Shown: one piece after another, positions 1-8,058 of the stretch
Layout: each line of letters starts with the position of its first letter
How positions within the stretch are numbered: position 1 is the first letter of the stretch
DNA from: Burkholderia sp. Ax-1724
GTDB lineage: Bacteria > Pseudomonadota > Gammaproteobacteria > Burkholderiales > Burkholderiaceae
DNA length: 64,000 bases
Reading direction: 5' to 3'
NCBI RefSeq assembly: GCF_011752995.1
Contig: NZ_VWWL01000020.1
Span: 62,001 to 126,000, forward strand
Position numbers and translations under genes: made by a program
Notes under the pieces: generated by a model
What the model saw: only the letters and a program-made list of their open reading frames with translations
The model's database searches: none
Told to the model about the DNA's origin: nothing

Positions 1-24
1 CCAGAGGAAAGCCCTTGAATAAGG

Positions 25-101
25 TGGCGCGGCTGGCAGGATTCGAACCCACGACCCCTTGGTTCGTAGCCAAGTACTCTATCCAACTGAGCTACAGCCG
101 C
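25..101 (-). tRNA. tRNA-Arg (anticodon ACG)
   Basis: Read on the minus strand this gives a complete 77-nt cloverleaf. The 7-bp acceptor stem is GCGGCTG/CAGCCGC, the D arm contains AGCTCAGTTGG, and the anticodon stem CTTGG/CCAAG encloses CTACGAA with anticodon ACG. The T loop is TTCGAAT and the discriminator base G is followed by an encoded CCA. The ACG anticodon becomes ICG and reads CGU, CGC and CGA. It lies divergently from greB. There is no sign that it is used as an integration site. Confidence 0.97.
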
Positions 102-228
102 ACACAGAAACGAGATTATAGCCAATGGATTCCAAAAATGGAAGTCCATCACGGAGATTTGTGTCACAGGCCTGATCGTGTAACCATCTTGGGACGTTGT
201 TGTAGCTTGCTGCTGTTACTGGATCACT

Positions 229-798
229 ATGAACAAGGCCTTTGTCAAAGAGTCGAGCGAAGACAGTGACGACGATCTCGACGTCGCTCAGCCCGATGTA
301 CCCGCGGGCACAAAAAACTACATGACGCCTGCCGGCTACCGGCGTATGCGTGATGAACTGCTGAATCTGATCGATGTCGAGCGACCGGACGTGGTCAAGC
401 TCGTGTCGTGGGCGGCGTCGAATGGCGACCGCTCGGAGAATGGCGATTACATCTACGGCAAACGCCGTCTACGGGAAATCGACCGGCGCATCCGCTTTCT
501 GACCAAGCGGCTCGATCTCGCTGAAGTGGTCGATAGCAGCAGGCAGGAGAATGTCGATCAGGTTTTCTTCGGCGCGACCGTCGAATATGCAACGGAAGAT
601 GGCGAGGACCATACCGTGACGATCGTCGGCATCGACGAGGTCGATCTGGACGTCGGCCACGTCAGCTGGATTTCGCCGATTGCGCGTGCGCTGCTCAAGG
701 CGAAAGTCGGCGATACGGTCACGTTGTTCACACCGGCAGGCCCGCAGCCGATCGATATTCTCGACGTCAAATATCCGCCGCCCGATAACGGCGGCTAG
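229..798 (+). CDS. greB: Transcription elongation factor GreB
   Basis: GreB rescues backtracked RNA polymerase by reaching through the secondary channel and stimulating cleavage of the extruded RNA. The 189-residue product has the family layout: an N-terminal antiparallel coiled coil (about residues 30-105, with YMTPAGYRRMRDEL and the GDRSENGDYIYGKRRL segment typical of Gre factors) and a C-terminal FKBP-like domain (about 110-185). It is about 30 residues longer than E. coli GreB because of an acidic N-terminal extension (ESSEDSDDDLD), which I believe is common in Burkholderia. The ATG at 229 has only a weak upstream GGA. The gene stands alone and ends before a bidirectional terminator shared with the convergent porin gene. 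Confidence 0.95.
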   Translation: MNKAFVKESSEDSDDDLDVAQPDVPAGTKNYMTPAGYRRMRDELLNLIDVERPDVVKLVSWAASNGDRSENGDYIYGKRRLREIDRRIRFLTKRLDLAEVVDSSRQENVDQVFFGATVEYATEDGEDHTVTIVGIDEVDLDVGHVSWISPIARALLKAKVGDTVTLFTPAGPQPIDILDVKYPPPDNGG

Positions 799-840
799 GC
801 AACAGCGGTTGAGCGCCCGGGCAGGGCGCAGCGCAGGCAT

Positions 841-870
841 AAAAAAAGGCGCCGCGAACGGCGCCTTTTT
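841..870. terminator. Bidirectional intrinsic terminator between greB and porin
   Basis: A perfect inverted repeat, AAAAAGGCGCCG / CGGCGCCTTTTT with a CGAA loop. The A and T tracts on both sides let it work on both strands. It lies between two convergent genes and probably serves both. Confidence 0.9.
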
Positions 871-892
871 ACTGCGAATACCTCAGCAGTTT

Positions 893-2041
893 TTAGAAGC
901 GGTGACGCAGACCCGCCGTCACAGCGACTTGCTTGTTGTTGCCCGAAGCTGCGCCGAGGCCATTGATGTTGGCGTTGACGATCGAGCCTTCGTTCGCTGC
1001 CTGATAAACGCCCTGCAGGTACACGTCGGTACGCTTGGACAGCGCATAGGCGGTTTGCAGGTCGACCTGGTTCCAGTGCACGTGCGTGCTGGACAGGTTT
1101 GCACGCGTGTACGTGTACGCAGCCGCGAGGCTCAGTGCCGGCGTCAGAGCGTAACGGGCATTGGCTTCGATGTTCTGGAACTGGGCGCTGTTGGTCGGGA
1201 GGCCAACGCCGCCCGAGATACCCGAAGCGCTCTGGCTGATGCCGGCGAGACCTTGCAGGTTCGTCTGCGAGTACACGAGGCCGACCGTTGCCGGGCCGAA
1301 CGCGTAGTTGGCACCTGCGCCCCACGTTTGCTGACGAGCCGCGAAGAACGTGTTGTCGCCCGATACCGCGCCACCCGAGTTGAACGCCGCCGCCGCGCTG
1401 TTCGCGCCGTTGCTGTTCAGTTGCAGGTAAGCGGCCGCGACGTTCAGGCCGCCCCAGTTGTACGACGCGCCCGCGCTGTAGGCGCGGTTGTTCGAGAAGC
1501 CGTCAGCCTGGTTCGAGAAGCCGTACAACGCGCCGAACTTGAAACCGCCGTAGTTCGCGCTCTGGAACTTGATCGAGTTGTTGATCCGGAACGAGTTGTT
1601 CAGGTTGTCGTTGTCGAACGGGTGCGCGAACTGCGTGCCACCGTATTGCGTGCCGGTCAGCGCCAGCGGGGCGACGTAGTCGACCATGCTGTCATATTGA
1701 CGGCCGAGGGTGACGGCGCCGAACTGGTCGCTCGACAGACCCACGAAAGCCTGACGGCCGAAAATGCGGCTGTTCTGCTTGAGCGTGCCGTCATTGATGC
1801 CGAAGCCGTTTTCCAACGTGAAGATAGCCTTCAGGCCGCCGCCGAGGTCTTCGGCGCCACGCAGGCCGAAGCGGCTGCCGTTGACCGAGCCGCTCGTCAT
1901 TTGCCAGTTGCTGTGGCCGTGCTGGTTGTTCGTGAAGGTGATGCCGGCGTCGATCAGGCCGTACAGGGTGACGCTGCTCTGGGCATGCGCTGCGGTTGCG
2001 AAAACGCCCGTGAGGGCGGCGACCATGAGTGTCTTCTTCAT
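893..2041 (-). CDS. Gram-negative porin (Burkholderia OmpC-like), outer membrane
   Basis: A trimeric outer-membrane diffusion porin of 382 residues. The start at 2041 is chosen over an upstream ATG because it is preceded by TTGGAGTTATATCA and opens a clean signal peptide (MKKTLMVAALTGVFATAAHA, cleaved before Q21). The mature protein begins SSVTLYGLIDAG and ends in HRF, the aromatic C terminus needed for BAM-dependent insertion. Internal features of the family include the SRFGLRGAEDLGGGLKAIFTLE segment and the FGRQAFVGLSSDQFGAVTLGRQ hairpin, here cited in pieces. It is monocistronic, with a terminator at 841-870 and a palindrome at 2183-2196 about 140 bp upstream. The substrate is unknown. Confidence 0.93.
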   Translation of the reverse strand: MKKTLMVAALTGVFATAAHAQSSVTLYGLIDAGITFTNNQHGHSNWQMTSGSVNGSRFGLRGAEDLGGGLKAIFTLENGFGINDGTLKQNSRIFGRQAFVGLSSDQFGAVTLGRQYDSMVDYVAPLALTGTQYGGTQFAHPFDNDNLNNSFRINNSIKFQSANYGGFKFGALYGFSNQADGFSNNRAYSAGASYNWGGLNVAAAYLQLNSNGANSAAAAFNSGGAVSGDNTFFAARQQTWGAGANYAFGPATVGLVYSQTNLQGLAGISQSASGISGGVGLPTNSAQFQNIEANARYALTPALSLAAAYTYTRANLSSTHVHWNQVDLQTAYALSKRTDVYLQGVYQAANEGSIVNANINGLGAASGNNKQVAVTAGLRHRF

Positions 2042-2182
2042 TGATATAACTCCAAGAGCGAGAGAGGTTTGAACCCTGGCTTGGGAGACCTTCACGCGGC
2101 GCTGCGAGAAGCGGAATTCGCGTGAGAAGCGCGTCGATCAGATTCTTCGCGCCGGTTTCCGATTAGGCAGAGTGTAGAGAGA

Positions 2183-2196
2183 CACTTCCGGAAGTG
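2183..2196. promoter_or_regulatory. Perfect 14-bp palindrome upstream of porin
   Basis: CACTTCCGGAAGTG is a perfect palindrome about 140 bp upstream of the porin start codon, in otherwise non-coding DNA. It could be an operator for the porin. No regulator is identified. Confidence 0.35.
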
Positions 2197-2451
2197 GGCA
2201 TTCCGATTTGCGCAATAAAGTATTACGCAGCCGGAAACGATGTATGAATGCCGCTTGGGCCTTATAGGTAAAGGCTTTGCGCCATATTGAGATAGCCCGG
2301 AAGGAGAATGGCGAGAATTGCGTTGTTGATCCGCGACACAAATCGATGCAAAAAAGCAACGAAAAGAAACACGAAAAACGATTGTTGTTATTGCGGCAAT
2401 AGATGGTTGTTAATAGTGCGAATAAACGAAATCGCGTATGGCCGCTATACT

Positions 2452-2542
2452 GAAAGTTCTGCTTTCCGAAGCAGACTTTTTCGTTGACGAAAAAGATCTC
2501 CAAACCTTTGTCGGCGCGACTTCCCAGTCGCGCTTTTTTTTA
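2452..2542 (+). ncRNA. Candidate small RNA with three hairpins and intrinsic terminator
   Basis: A TATACT box at 2446-2451 would start a transcript near 2458. That transcript would fold into TCTGCTT-TCCG-AAGCAGA, then TTTTTCGT-TG-ACGAAAAA, then the strong terminator GCGCGACT-TCCC-AGTCGCGC followed by eight T (to about 2542). No open reading frame with a ribosome-binding site fits, and the nearest plus-strand gene is the cold-shock gene 680 bp further on. The terminator is clear. The promoter has no good -35, so the RNA itself is inferred. Confidence 0.45.
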
Positions 2543-2570
2543 TCTGCGGACTCTATATTCGCGGGTCAGC

Positions 2571-2819
2571 CTAGTGCGCCGGCGCCGTGCCGTCGGCCTC
2601 GTTCCAGTCGGCCGCGGTCGCCACGCTCCAGTCTTCGATCACGTAACGGCGTGCGTCCATCGGCGAGGACAGCAGGTTTTGCCAGTGATCCCCGTGCCAC
2701 ATCGGATCGAAATCGAAAGCGCTGGGGGTGTCCGCAACCCGGGCGGGCTGGTCGGAAACCACCTTTGTGCGCGAGTGAGCAAGCCAGGTGAAAAGACGGC
2801 GAATTTCATTGAAGAGCAT
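2571..2819 (-). CDS. Hypothetical protein, 82 residues
   Basis: No function recognised. The ATG at 2819 is chosen because it is preceded by GGGAGGTTGCC, a strong ribosome-binding site; a longer frame begins at 2894 without one. The N terminus (MLFNEIRRLFTWLAHSRTKVV) is a basic amphipathic helix. The rest is rich in Trp, Asp and Ala (MWHGDHWQNLL, RRYVIEDWSVATAADW), which does not look like random translation. It is convergent with the candidate small RNA, whose terminator ends about 30 bp beyond this gene's stop codon. It is probably a soluble small protein restricted to related bacteria. Confidence 0.6.
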   Translation of the reverse strand: MLFNEIRRLFTWLAHSRTKVVSDQPARVADTPSAFDFDPMWHGDHWQNLLSSPMDARRYVIEDWSVATAADWNEADGTAPAH

Positions 2820-3063
2820 GGCAACCTCCCGATGCGCATCGCTACCCTTGCTTGGCATCATGCGATTACGAATGCACTGCAGCAAGTCGGACAAACACTT
2901 ACCGAAACCAGGGTTTCGTTACATTTAATTGACGTGACGCCGCAATTTTTGCCGTTGCTTGATGTGGATTAAATCTTGCCCGGTAAGACTGACGGAATAT
3001 TTTTATTTTGATGCGGATTGTGTATTTATCTCGTAATGAGCTAAACGCATACGAAAAGTTTAC

Positions 3064-3093
3064 TTGACGACGATTCCTGGTTCCCCGTATAAC
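3064..3093 (+). promoter_or_regulatory. Promoter of cold-shock gene with long leader
   Basis: TTGACG (3064-3069), an 18-bp spacer and TATAAC (3088-3093) predict a start near 3100. That leaves an untranslated leader of about 118 nt before the cold-shock start codon. Long structured leaders are typical of cold-shock mRNAs and control their stability and translation. The leader contains the hairpin GGGCAATGCCC near 3176-3187. Confidence 0.55.
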
Positions 3094-3217
3094 GGCAAGG
3101 CTGCATTTCATTGGGCGATACTGTATTTCAATAGTCAGCTATTAGCGCCGATGAATTCGGGATTGGAACAATTCGGGGCAATGCCCGATTTTGATAAATC
3201 ATAGAGGAAAGCGGAAA

Positions 3218-3421
3218 ATGGAAACTGGTGTCGTCAAATGGTTCAACGATGCTAAGGGTTTTGGTTTTATCACTTCGGATACGGGCGGCGAGGACCTCTT
3301 TGCGCACTTTTCGGAGATTCGTAGCGAAGGCTTCAAGTCGCTGAAGGAAAACCAGCGCGTGTCCTTCGAGGTCAAGACGAGCCCGAAGGGCAAGCAGGCG
3401 GCCAATATCCAGCCGCTGTAG
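3218..3421 (+). CDS. Cold-shock domain protein (CspA family)
   Basis: A 67-residue single cold-shock domain, an OB-fold RNA and single-stranded DNA chaperone. Both nucleic-acid-binding motifs are visible: RNP1 as KGFGFI (residues 16-21) and RNP2-like DLFAHFS (residues 30-36). The length equals that of the family. The start at 3218 follows AGAGGAAAGCGGAAA, an adequate ribosome-binding site; an upstream in-frame TTG is rejected. Transcription probably starts near 3100 and ends at the hairpin at 3467-3499. Burkholderia carry several Csp paralogues, and I cannot tell which one this is or whether it is cold-induced. Confidence 0.95.
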   Translation: METGVVKWFNDAKGFGFITSDTGGEDLFAHFSEIRSEGFKSLKENQRVSFEVKTSPKGKQAANIQPL

Positions 3422-3466
3422 GATTTGCGTCGCGCCGGGACCTGGGTTCCGGCCGTATCAGGAGAG

Positions 3467-3499
3467 AACCCTCGCCGAAGTGCGGGGGTTTTTATTTTT
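3467..3499 (+). terminator. Intrinsic terminator after cold-shock gene
   Basis: AACCCTCGC-CGAAGT-GCGGGGGTT (one G-U pair) is followed by TTTATTTTT. The following 3500-3836 stretch shows no gene; it holds only a short inverted repeat, GACTA-N8-TAGTC, near 3578. Confidence 0.85.
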
Positions 3500-3836
3500 C
3501 GGACAGATTTAAAGGGTGGCCACTTATTTGTGTAACCGCATGGTTCAAAAATACGGCTCCCGGGCTATAACGGAGAAAATGCAATTCGACTACTCTTGAA
3601 TAGTCCCGCTTTGACTGCCGCCTAATGGCTGCCTGACGGACTGCCACGGCGGATTATTCCGCCGCCGCTCAATGTCCGTTCAATGTCAGCAGCAAACTGC
3701 GCCTTCTTGCATAACGGCTTTTGCTCCCCGGTTTCGCGGGCGTCGCGCGATGCCACCTGAATGCATAACGCCTGGCTGGTGCATAACTGGTGCATACTTG
3801 CCGCAAAGTCACGCGTCTAAAGCCTTCTTTTCCTCC

Positions 3837-5006
3837 ATGTCTGAACAGTTTTCGCCGCAACCGGCCCTGGATGTACCAATTGTCTTCGTCGATCTTGAAA
3901 CGACGGGCGGCTCGACGAGCGAGCACCGTATCACCGAAGTCGGCGTCGTCGAGGTGGGGCCCGCCGGCGTATCGCGCTGGAGCAGTCTGATCGACCCGCA
4001 GCAGCCGATTCCCTCGTTTATCCAGCAACTCACCGGTATCACGAATGAAATGGTGCGCGGCGCGCCGACCTTCGAGTCGATCGCCCCGGCGCTTTTCGAG
4101 CGCCTGAACGGCAAGCTGTTCGTCGCGCACAACGCGAGTTTCGATCGCGGATTTCTGCGCGGCGAGTTTCGTCGTGCGGGGCTCGCGTTCGATCCCGACG
4201 TCCTGTGCACGGTGCGGCTATCGCGTGCGCTGTTTCCCGCCGAAAAGCGCCATGGGCTCGATGCGCTCGTCGAGCGTCACGCGCTCGTGCCCGCCGATCG
4301 CCACCGCGCGCTCGCCGATGCCGATCTGATCTGGCAGTTCTGGCAGCGTCTGCCTGCACTCGTGCCGCCCGAGGTGCTGCGCGCGCAGATCGAGCGCACC
4401 ACGCGGCGCTACCGGCTGGCCGGCGACATCACCGAAGACCTGCTCGATACCGCGCCGCCGGGCTGCGGCGTGTACGCGCTCTACGGCGAAGGCGATGCGC
4501 CGCTTTACGTCGGACGAAGCGTGCGCGTGCGTCAGCGGCTGCGCTCGCATCTGACGGGCGAGCGGCGCTCGTCGAAAGATATCCGGCTCGCGCAGCAGGT
4601 ACGGCGGGTCGAATGGTGCGCGACCGGCGGCGAGCTGGGTGCGATGCTTGCCGAAGCCCAGTGGATCGCGACGCTGCGGCCAAGCCAGAATCGCCTGCCG
4701 CGCGTGACGAAGAGCGATCCCGCAGACGCGCCGTGGCCGTTTCCGGGCGCGATCGTTTTCGAGGAGCGCGAGGACGCGGCGCGCGCTTTTCATGTGGTCG
4801 ACCGTTGGCGCTACCTCGGTCATGCGCCGTCGCTCGCGCTCGCCGCGCAATTGCATGCGTCGGCGAGCGCGGGGCCGTTCGAGCTGTCGACCTATCGCAT
4901 CCTGCAGAGTCATCTTGCGCGCGGTCTGCGCGTGATGCCGCTCGGCGCATCGGGCGAGGCGCCCAGGTCGAACAGCGCGTCGAGCGCTGAGTCGAGCTTC
5001 GTCTGA
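3837..5006 (+). CDS. DNA polymerase III epsilon-like 3'-5' exonuclease fused to GIY-YIG nuclease domain
   Basis: A 389-residue two-nuclease protein. Residues about 14-180 are a DnaQ-type exonuclease: Exo I as VDLETTG, Exo II around HNASFDRGFL, and Exo III as HRALADAD, giving the DEDDh set. Residues about 215-300 are a GIY-YIG domain of the UvrC/Cho type (GVYALYGEGDAPLYVGRS, with a later conserved Glu in LAEAQWIA and Asn in PSQNR). This fusion is known in proteobacteria, is annotated as an epsilon-like or Cho-like repair exonuclease, and presumably trims or incises damaged DNA. The ATG at 3837 is chosen because it just precedes the domain; no clear Shine-Dalgarno is visible, so the start is uncertain. 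It is convergent with the chorismate mutase gene. Confidence 0.88.
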   Translation: MSEQFSPQPALDVPIVFVDLETTGGSTSEHRITEVGVVEVGPAGVSRWSSLIDPQQPIPSFIQQLTGITNEMVRGAPTFESIAPALFERLNGKLFVAHNASFDRGFLRGEFRRAGLAFDPDVLCTVRLSRALFPAEKRHGLDALVERHALVPADRHRALADADLIWQFWQRLPALVPPEVLRAQIERTTRRYRLAGDITEDLLDTAPPGCGVYALYGEGDAPLYVGRSVRVRQRLRSHLTGERRSSKDIRLAQQVRRVEWCATGGELGAMLAEAQWIATLRPSQNRLPRVTKSDPADAPWPFPGAIVFEEREDAARAFHVVDRWRYLGHAPSLALAAQLHASASAGPFELSTYRILQSHLARGLRVMPLGASGEAPRSNSASSAESSFV

Positions 5007-5046
5007 ACGAGGCTCGCGGGCATCCTGCCGAGTCGCGCTGCCGGGT

Positions 5047-5652
5047 TCAACCGGTTGCGCCGACGCCGCCAGTTTCGCACACGTGACCGAGCGCGCGCGT
5101 CAAGGCGCTCGAATGCGCAGAGTCGTAGCGGGTCAGTGATTTCCAGCTCGCCAGCGACCGCGCGACACGCGACGGACAATCTTCTGCCGTGCGCAACGGC
5201 TGCACGCGCGCCAGTCCGGCCATGAGCGATTGCGTCAGTTTGTCGAGCTGCGGCCGGGTGCTGGCGGCGAGATCGGGCGCGGGCCCCTGCGGCGGTTGTG
5301 TACTGCGCCACGTGGCAAAGAGCGCGTTCTGCACGTCCTTGCTCGCGTCGATCTGATCCTGGAAGAACGCGCGCGCAAACGCGGGGTCGACGTTCGCCGC
5401 GGCGGCGCGCTTCTCCACGTCGGCGAGCAAGGCGTTTTCGCGCGGCGTATCGGTGATCGCCTGATGATGGGCCCATTTCCAGCGCGCGACCGGTTCCGCG
5501 AGCGCGAGGCGTTGCGAAACCAGCGCAATCAGATTGGTGAGCGCGGTGTCGTCGCCATCGGCGAAGGCCGGAGCGGGCGCGAGGGCGAAGCTGGCGGTGA
5601 GTGCAAGGGCGGAGAGCGCGTATGACGCGCCGAAGCGATGCGGACGATTCAT
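5047..5652 (-). CDS. Secreted (periplasmic) monofunctional chorismate mutase, AroQ-gamma type
   Basis: Converts chorismate to prephenate, the entry step to Phe and Tyr synthesis, but outside the cytoplasm. The 201-residue product has a signal peptide (residues 1-29, ending PAFA). An all-helical AroQ domain follows: LVSQRLALAEPVARWKW (Arg and Lys ligands of the active site), then NALLADVEKRAAAANVDP and FFQDQIDASKDVQ, which match the periplasmic class. The C-terminal region carries two cysteines (EDCPSR, GHVCET), consistent with the disulfide of this class. The start at 5652 is set by the signal peptide; a longer frame has no export signal. The purpose of exported chorismate mutase in Burkholderia is unsettled. 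It is monocistronic. Confidence 0.87.
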   Translation of the reverse strand: MNRPHRFGASYALSALALTASFALAPAPAFADGDDTALTNLIALVSQRLALAEPVARWKWAHHQAITDTPRENALLADVEKRAAAANVDPAFARAFFQDQIDASKDVQNALFATWRSTQPPQGPAPDLAASTRPQLDKLTQSLMAGLARVQPLRTAEDCPSRVARSLASWKSLTRYDSAHSSALTRALGHVCETGGVGATG

Positions 5653-6003
5653 GTAGTGAACGAGGCCGGGTGGCCGCTGAGGAAAAATGAGAAGAATAAA
5701 TGATGTCCGGCAGACGGCGCGTATTACGCGGCTGAAACTACGGCGCGACTGAAACTGCGAGTGGAGACTCAATGAAGTCGCACGCGGGGCATGCGCCCGA
5801 AGGTACGACAAACGCGGCATACAGAAAGAACGCGCATGCGTCCACGCACTCTGGCTGAGTGGCGCGGCATCGTTGTAATCAGGCGAACCGATTTACCGTC
5901 GCGACGCGAATGTCGGACGCAAAGTTATAACGATAATGAGGGCGCGTGCATTTAGCGCGTACCTGTTGCACGCGCGTCGATGTTGCACCGCATGATTGCA
6001 CGA

Positions 6004-6153
6004 TTACTTCGGATCGTACGACTTGCGTTGTTCGTCGAAAAAAGCGCGAACATGCTCAGGCAGTTCGGCACCCAGAAACTCGACGCCCACGGGTTCCGGA
6101 TCCGGGTAAAAGACTTTATCCGGGGTCGGAATCTTCGGTGGCTTGGCATCCAT
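6004..6153 (-). CDS. Small conserved-looking protein, 49 residues
   Basis: A short gene easily missed by length cut-offs. The ATG at 6153 is preceded by AAAGGAGAAAGATC, a near-perfect ribosome-binding site. The product begins MDAKPPKIPTPDKVFYPDPE and ends in AFFDEQRKSYDPK. It is Pro-rich, acidic, and has no membrane segment or signal. Reading-frame quality and ribosome-binding site both support a real gene. It starts 351 bp upstream (on the minus strand) of the chorismate mutase gene and is probably transcribed alone. Function unknown. Confidence 0.7.
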   Translation of the reverse strand: MDAKPPKIPTPDKVFYPDPEPVGVEFLGAELPEHVRAFFDEQRKSYDPK

Positions 6154-6758
6154 GATCTTTCTCCTTTACAAACCGATTATCTGCCTCGGTCCCCGCATCG
6201 CACCAGCGTCCGATGCACGTCACCTGTTCTCTGTTGCTTTAACGGCACAAGCCAACACTTGAACAGAGGGTTTGAATAAAATTTATCGTCTGACTATCGC
6301 ATCCATTGCCGGTCTGCATTTTCCGGTGCGAAATCCGAATTAGCCGGCTCCTCCCCGTCATGCCCATCTGTACCGGGCCCTGCCTTCCCGTCCGCAGTCC
6401 GCGCAATTCGTGCGCTGCCTTAACGTTTTTATGTGAATCAATCATGACAATGTTTGTGCGGCGCCACATCGGCAAGATTTTCTGCCTGTAAGGCCGAGCG
6501 TTCGCTATTTACCCGTTGAACGATTTCCGGCCTGATTTTTTGTAAACGACAGATTCACTCGCCTCGTTGACGTTGCGCACGCCTTTTAATGATTTTCATG
6601 CGGGAATTAACCGTTGAAGGTTGGGTAACAAACCCATGGCCGCACTTTTGTGCCAAAACATCCGCATTCGACGACAGAGCATTCCGGATGGTCCTAGCCG
6701 CACTTGCCTGAATTCAAAAAAACGATGGAACGCGTCGGAGAGCATGCGGAAGGTGACG
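6154..6758. other. Intergenic stretch without a recognised gene
   Basis: About 600 bp, comparatively AT-rich, between the 49-residue gene and the alpha/beta hydrolase gene. Open frames here lack ribosome-binding sites and coding character. It presumably contains the promoter of the small gene. I see no repeat or RNA gene. Confidence 0.5.
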
Positions 6759-6800
6759 CCCACTTGCTGGCGAACCGTGTGCGGATCGCCAGCAAGTGGG
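6759..6800. terminator. Perfect 15-bp inverted repeat, probable terminator
   Basis: CCCACTTGCTGGCGA / TCGCCAGCAAGTGGG with a 12-nt loop, immediately downstream of the stop codon of the minus-strand hydrolase gene. The T tract (TTTATTG) lies on the plus strand, so it is a weak intrinsic terminator for the minus strand. It may instead protect the 3' end of the mRNA. Confidence 0.6.
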
Positions 6801-6801
6801 T

Positions 6802-7674
6802 TTATTGCTTATCGTCGTCCAGGAAGTTCAGGATGGCCTCGTTGAACGCCTCCGGAGCCTGAATAAACGCGAAGTGGCTGGCGTCAGGCAGGATCGGCAG
6901 GCGTGCATGCGGAATCGTTCTCGCCATATATTCCGTGTGGCTGCGCTTGATGGCTTCGTCGTGATCGCCGTCCATCACGAGCACCTCGGACCTGATCGAC
7001 CGGAGCTGGTCGTCCGTCCAGTTGGGCTGGGCCGCCCACATATTGCCGATCTGGGCGAGAAAATCCTGGTATTGGTTCGGTGTGGGGGACAGCTTCGCGT
7101 ACTCCTTGCCGGTGCGATCGATGAACGCCGCGAAAGTCGGGTTCTTGTCGGCGTCCGGACGCGTGCCGTCGGTGTTGGTGTTGGCGCCGAACGCGACGAT
7201 CTTGCCCACCCGATCCGGATGGCGCATGGCCATGTCGAGAGCCTGAATGGCGCCGTCGCTCCAGCCGACGATGTCGGCCTGCCTGATCCGGAGCTTGTCC
7301 ATCAGCGCGATGACGTCGTCGGCCATCAGGTCATAGCTGTACGGCGTCGTATCGCGCGTGCTGCGGCCATGGCCGCGCGAATCGACCACGATGACGCGAT
7401 GATTCACGCGTAGCGCCTTGACCTGAAGGGCCCACCAATCGGAATTTGCCAGGCCGCCATGAAGCAGAATGACCGGGCGGCCGTGTCCCACCTCCGCGTT
7501 GTAAAGCCTGATGCCACGAAGCTCGGTACGGGACGAGCGATCATAGTGCGGCGGCGTCGGCGTATGCGGCAGCGTCTGCCAGCGCTCGACGGCCAAAGCG
7601 GCATGGGTGGCGGCAAGCAGCGCAACGGCAGCCAGCGTGGACATCAACCCTTGCTTCCGGGAATGCGTTTTCAT
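6802..7674 (-). CDS. Exported alpha/beta hydrolase
   Basis: A 290-residue alpha/beta-fold hydrolase, probably an esterase or lactonase. A signal peptide spans about residues 1-29 (KQGLMSTLAAVALLAATHAALA). The oxyanion-hole HGG is at 72-74, the nucleophile elbow is GWSDG with Ser139, the acid is probably the Asp in VMDGDHD, and the base is the His in DASHFAF near the C terminus. The start at 7674 is chosen for the signal peptide; an ATG at 7710 is an alternative. It lies downstream of two dehydrogenase genes and a dehydrogenase remnant on the same strand, so it may share their promoter. The natural substrate cannot be deduced. Confidence 0.82.
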   Translation of the reverse strand: MKTHSRKQGLMSTLAAVALLAATHAALAVERWQTLPHTPTPPHYDRSSRTELRGIRLYNAEVGHGRPVILLHGGLANSDWWALQVKALRVNHRVIVVDSRGHGRSTRDTTPYSYDLMADDVIALMDKLRIRQADIVGWSDGAIQALDMAMRHPDRVGKIVAFGANTNTDGTRPDADKNPTFAAFIDRTGKEYAKLSPTPNQYQDFLAQIGNMWAAQPNWTDDQLRSIRSEVLVMDGDHDEAIKRSHTEYMARTIPHARLPILPDASHFAFIQAPEAFNEAILNFLDDDKQ

Positions 7675-7801
7675 TTTCGGGTTCTTGTTTCTGAGTGTGG
7701 GTAGGGGCATGGGGAAAGTGCGTGACGGTTCGACAAATTGAAACGACCATCGCCCAGGTGGAGGATCAACCGTTTTTTCCAGCATTCGCGTACCGGCGAA
7801 A

Positions 7802-8054
7802 TCAGTCGATGAAAGCGGCGGCGTTGAGAGCGACTCGCCATGCGTCCAGATCGGCATTCCAATGCCAGCAGGCGCGCATGGTTTTCGTTGAAGGCCTCGC
7901 GCAGGCCGCCGGGCGTGCACGGGGGCGCAGCCACGGCGTCGCCGTCGGCGAGCGTTTGGTGGGCGAGGGAGCGGCCGATGCCGCGTGCGGCTTCCGTGCT
8001 GAACCAGACCCTCGAATGGGTTGGTGAGTGCCTGTCCTGATACTCCCTGTGCAT
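7802..8054 (-). pseudogene. Internally deleted short-chain dehydrogenase remnant
   Basis: Minus-strand translation from 8054 gives RVWFSTEAARGIGRSLAHQ, recognisably the TGxxxGIG cofactor-binding start of a short-chain dehydrogenase (Thr-Gly replaced by Thr-Glu), then a plausible first helix and strand (LREAFNENHARLLALE). After one frame change the sequence continues as NADLDAWRVALNAAAFID and stops at 7802. That resembles the C-terminal tail of the same family. The NNAG and YxxxK core (about 180 residues) is missing and no start codon sits at the expected position. It lies 4 bp after the stop of an intact dehydrogenase gene. Confidence 0.55.
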
Positions 8055-8058
8055 GGCG

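Noticed and set aside
25..101. tRNA-Arg as the element's integration site
   Set aside because: The tRNA is intact and followed by ordinary chromosomal genes. The recombinase gene is 25 kb away beside a different tRNA fragment.
680..2044. 454-codon plus-strand frame across the porin gene
   Set aside because: It is antisense to a clear porin with signal peptide and terminal Phe. Its translation is Arg/Val/Gln-rich, as expected for the shadow of a GC-rich gene.
2138..2503. 121-codon minus-strand gene upstream of the porin
   Set aside because: No ribosome-binding site, Phe/Cys-rich unstructured translation, and overlap with the candidate small RNA and porin control region.
6239..6475. 78-codon minus-strand gene
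   Set aside because: No Shine-Dalgarno and no coding character. The interval is AT-rich non-coding DNA.
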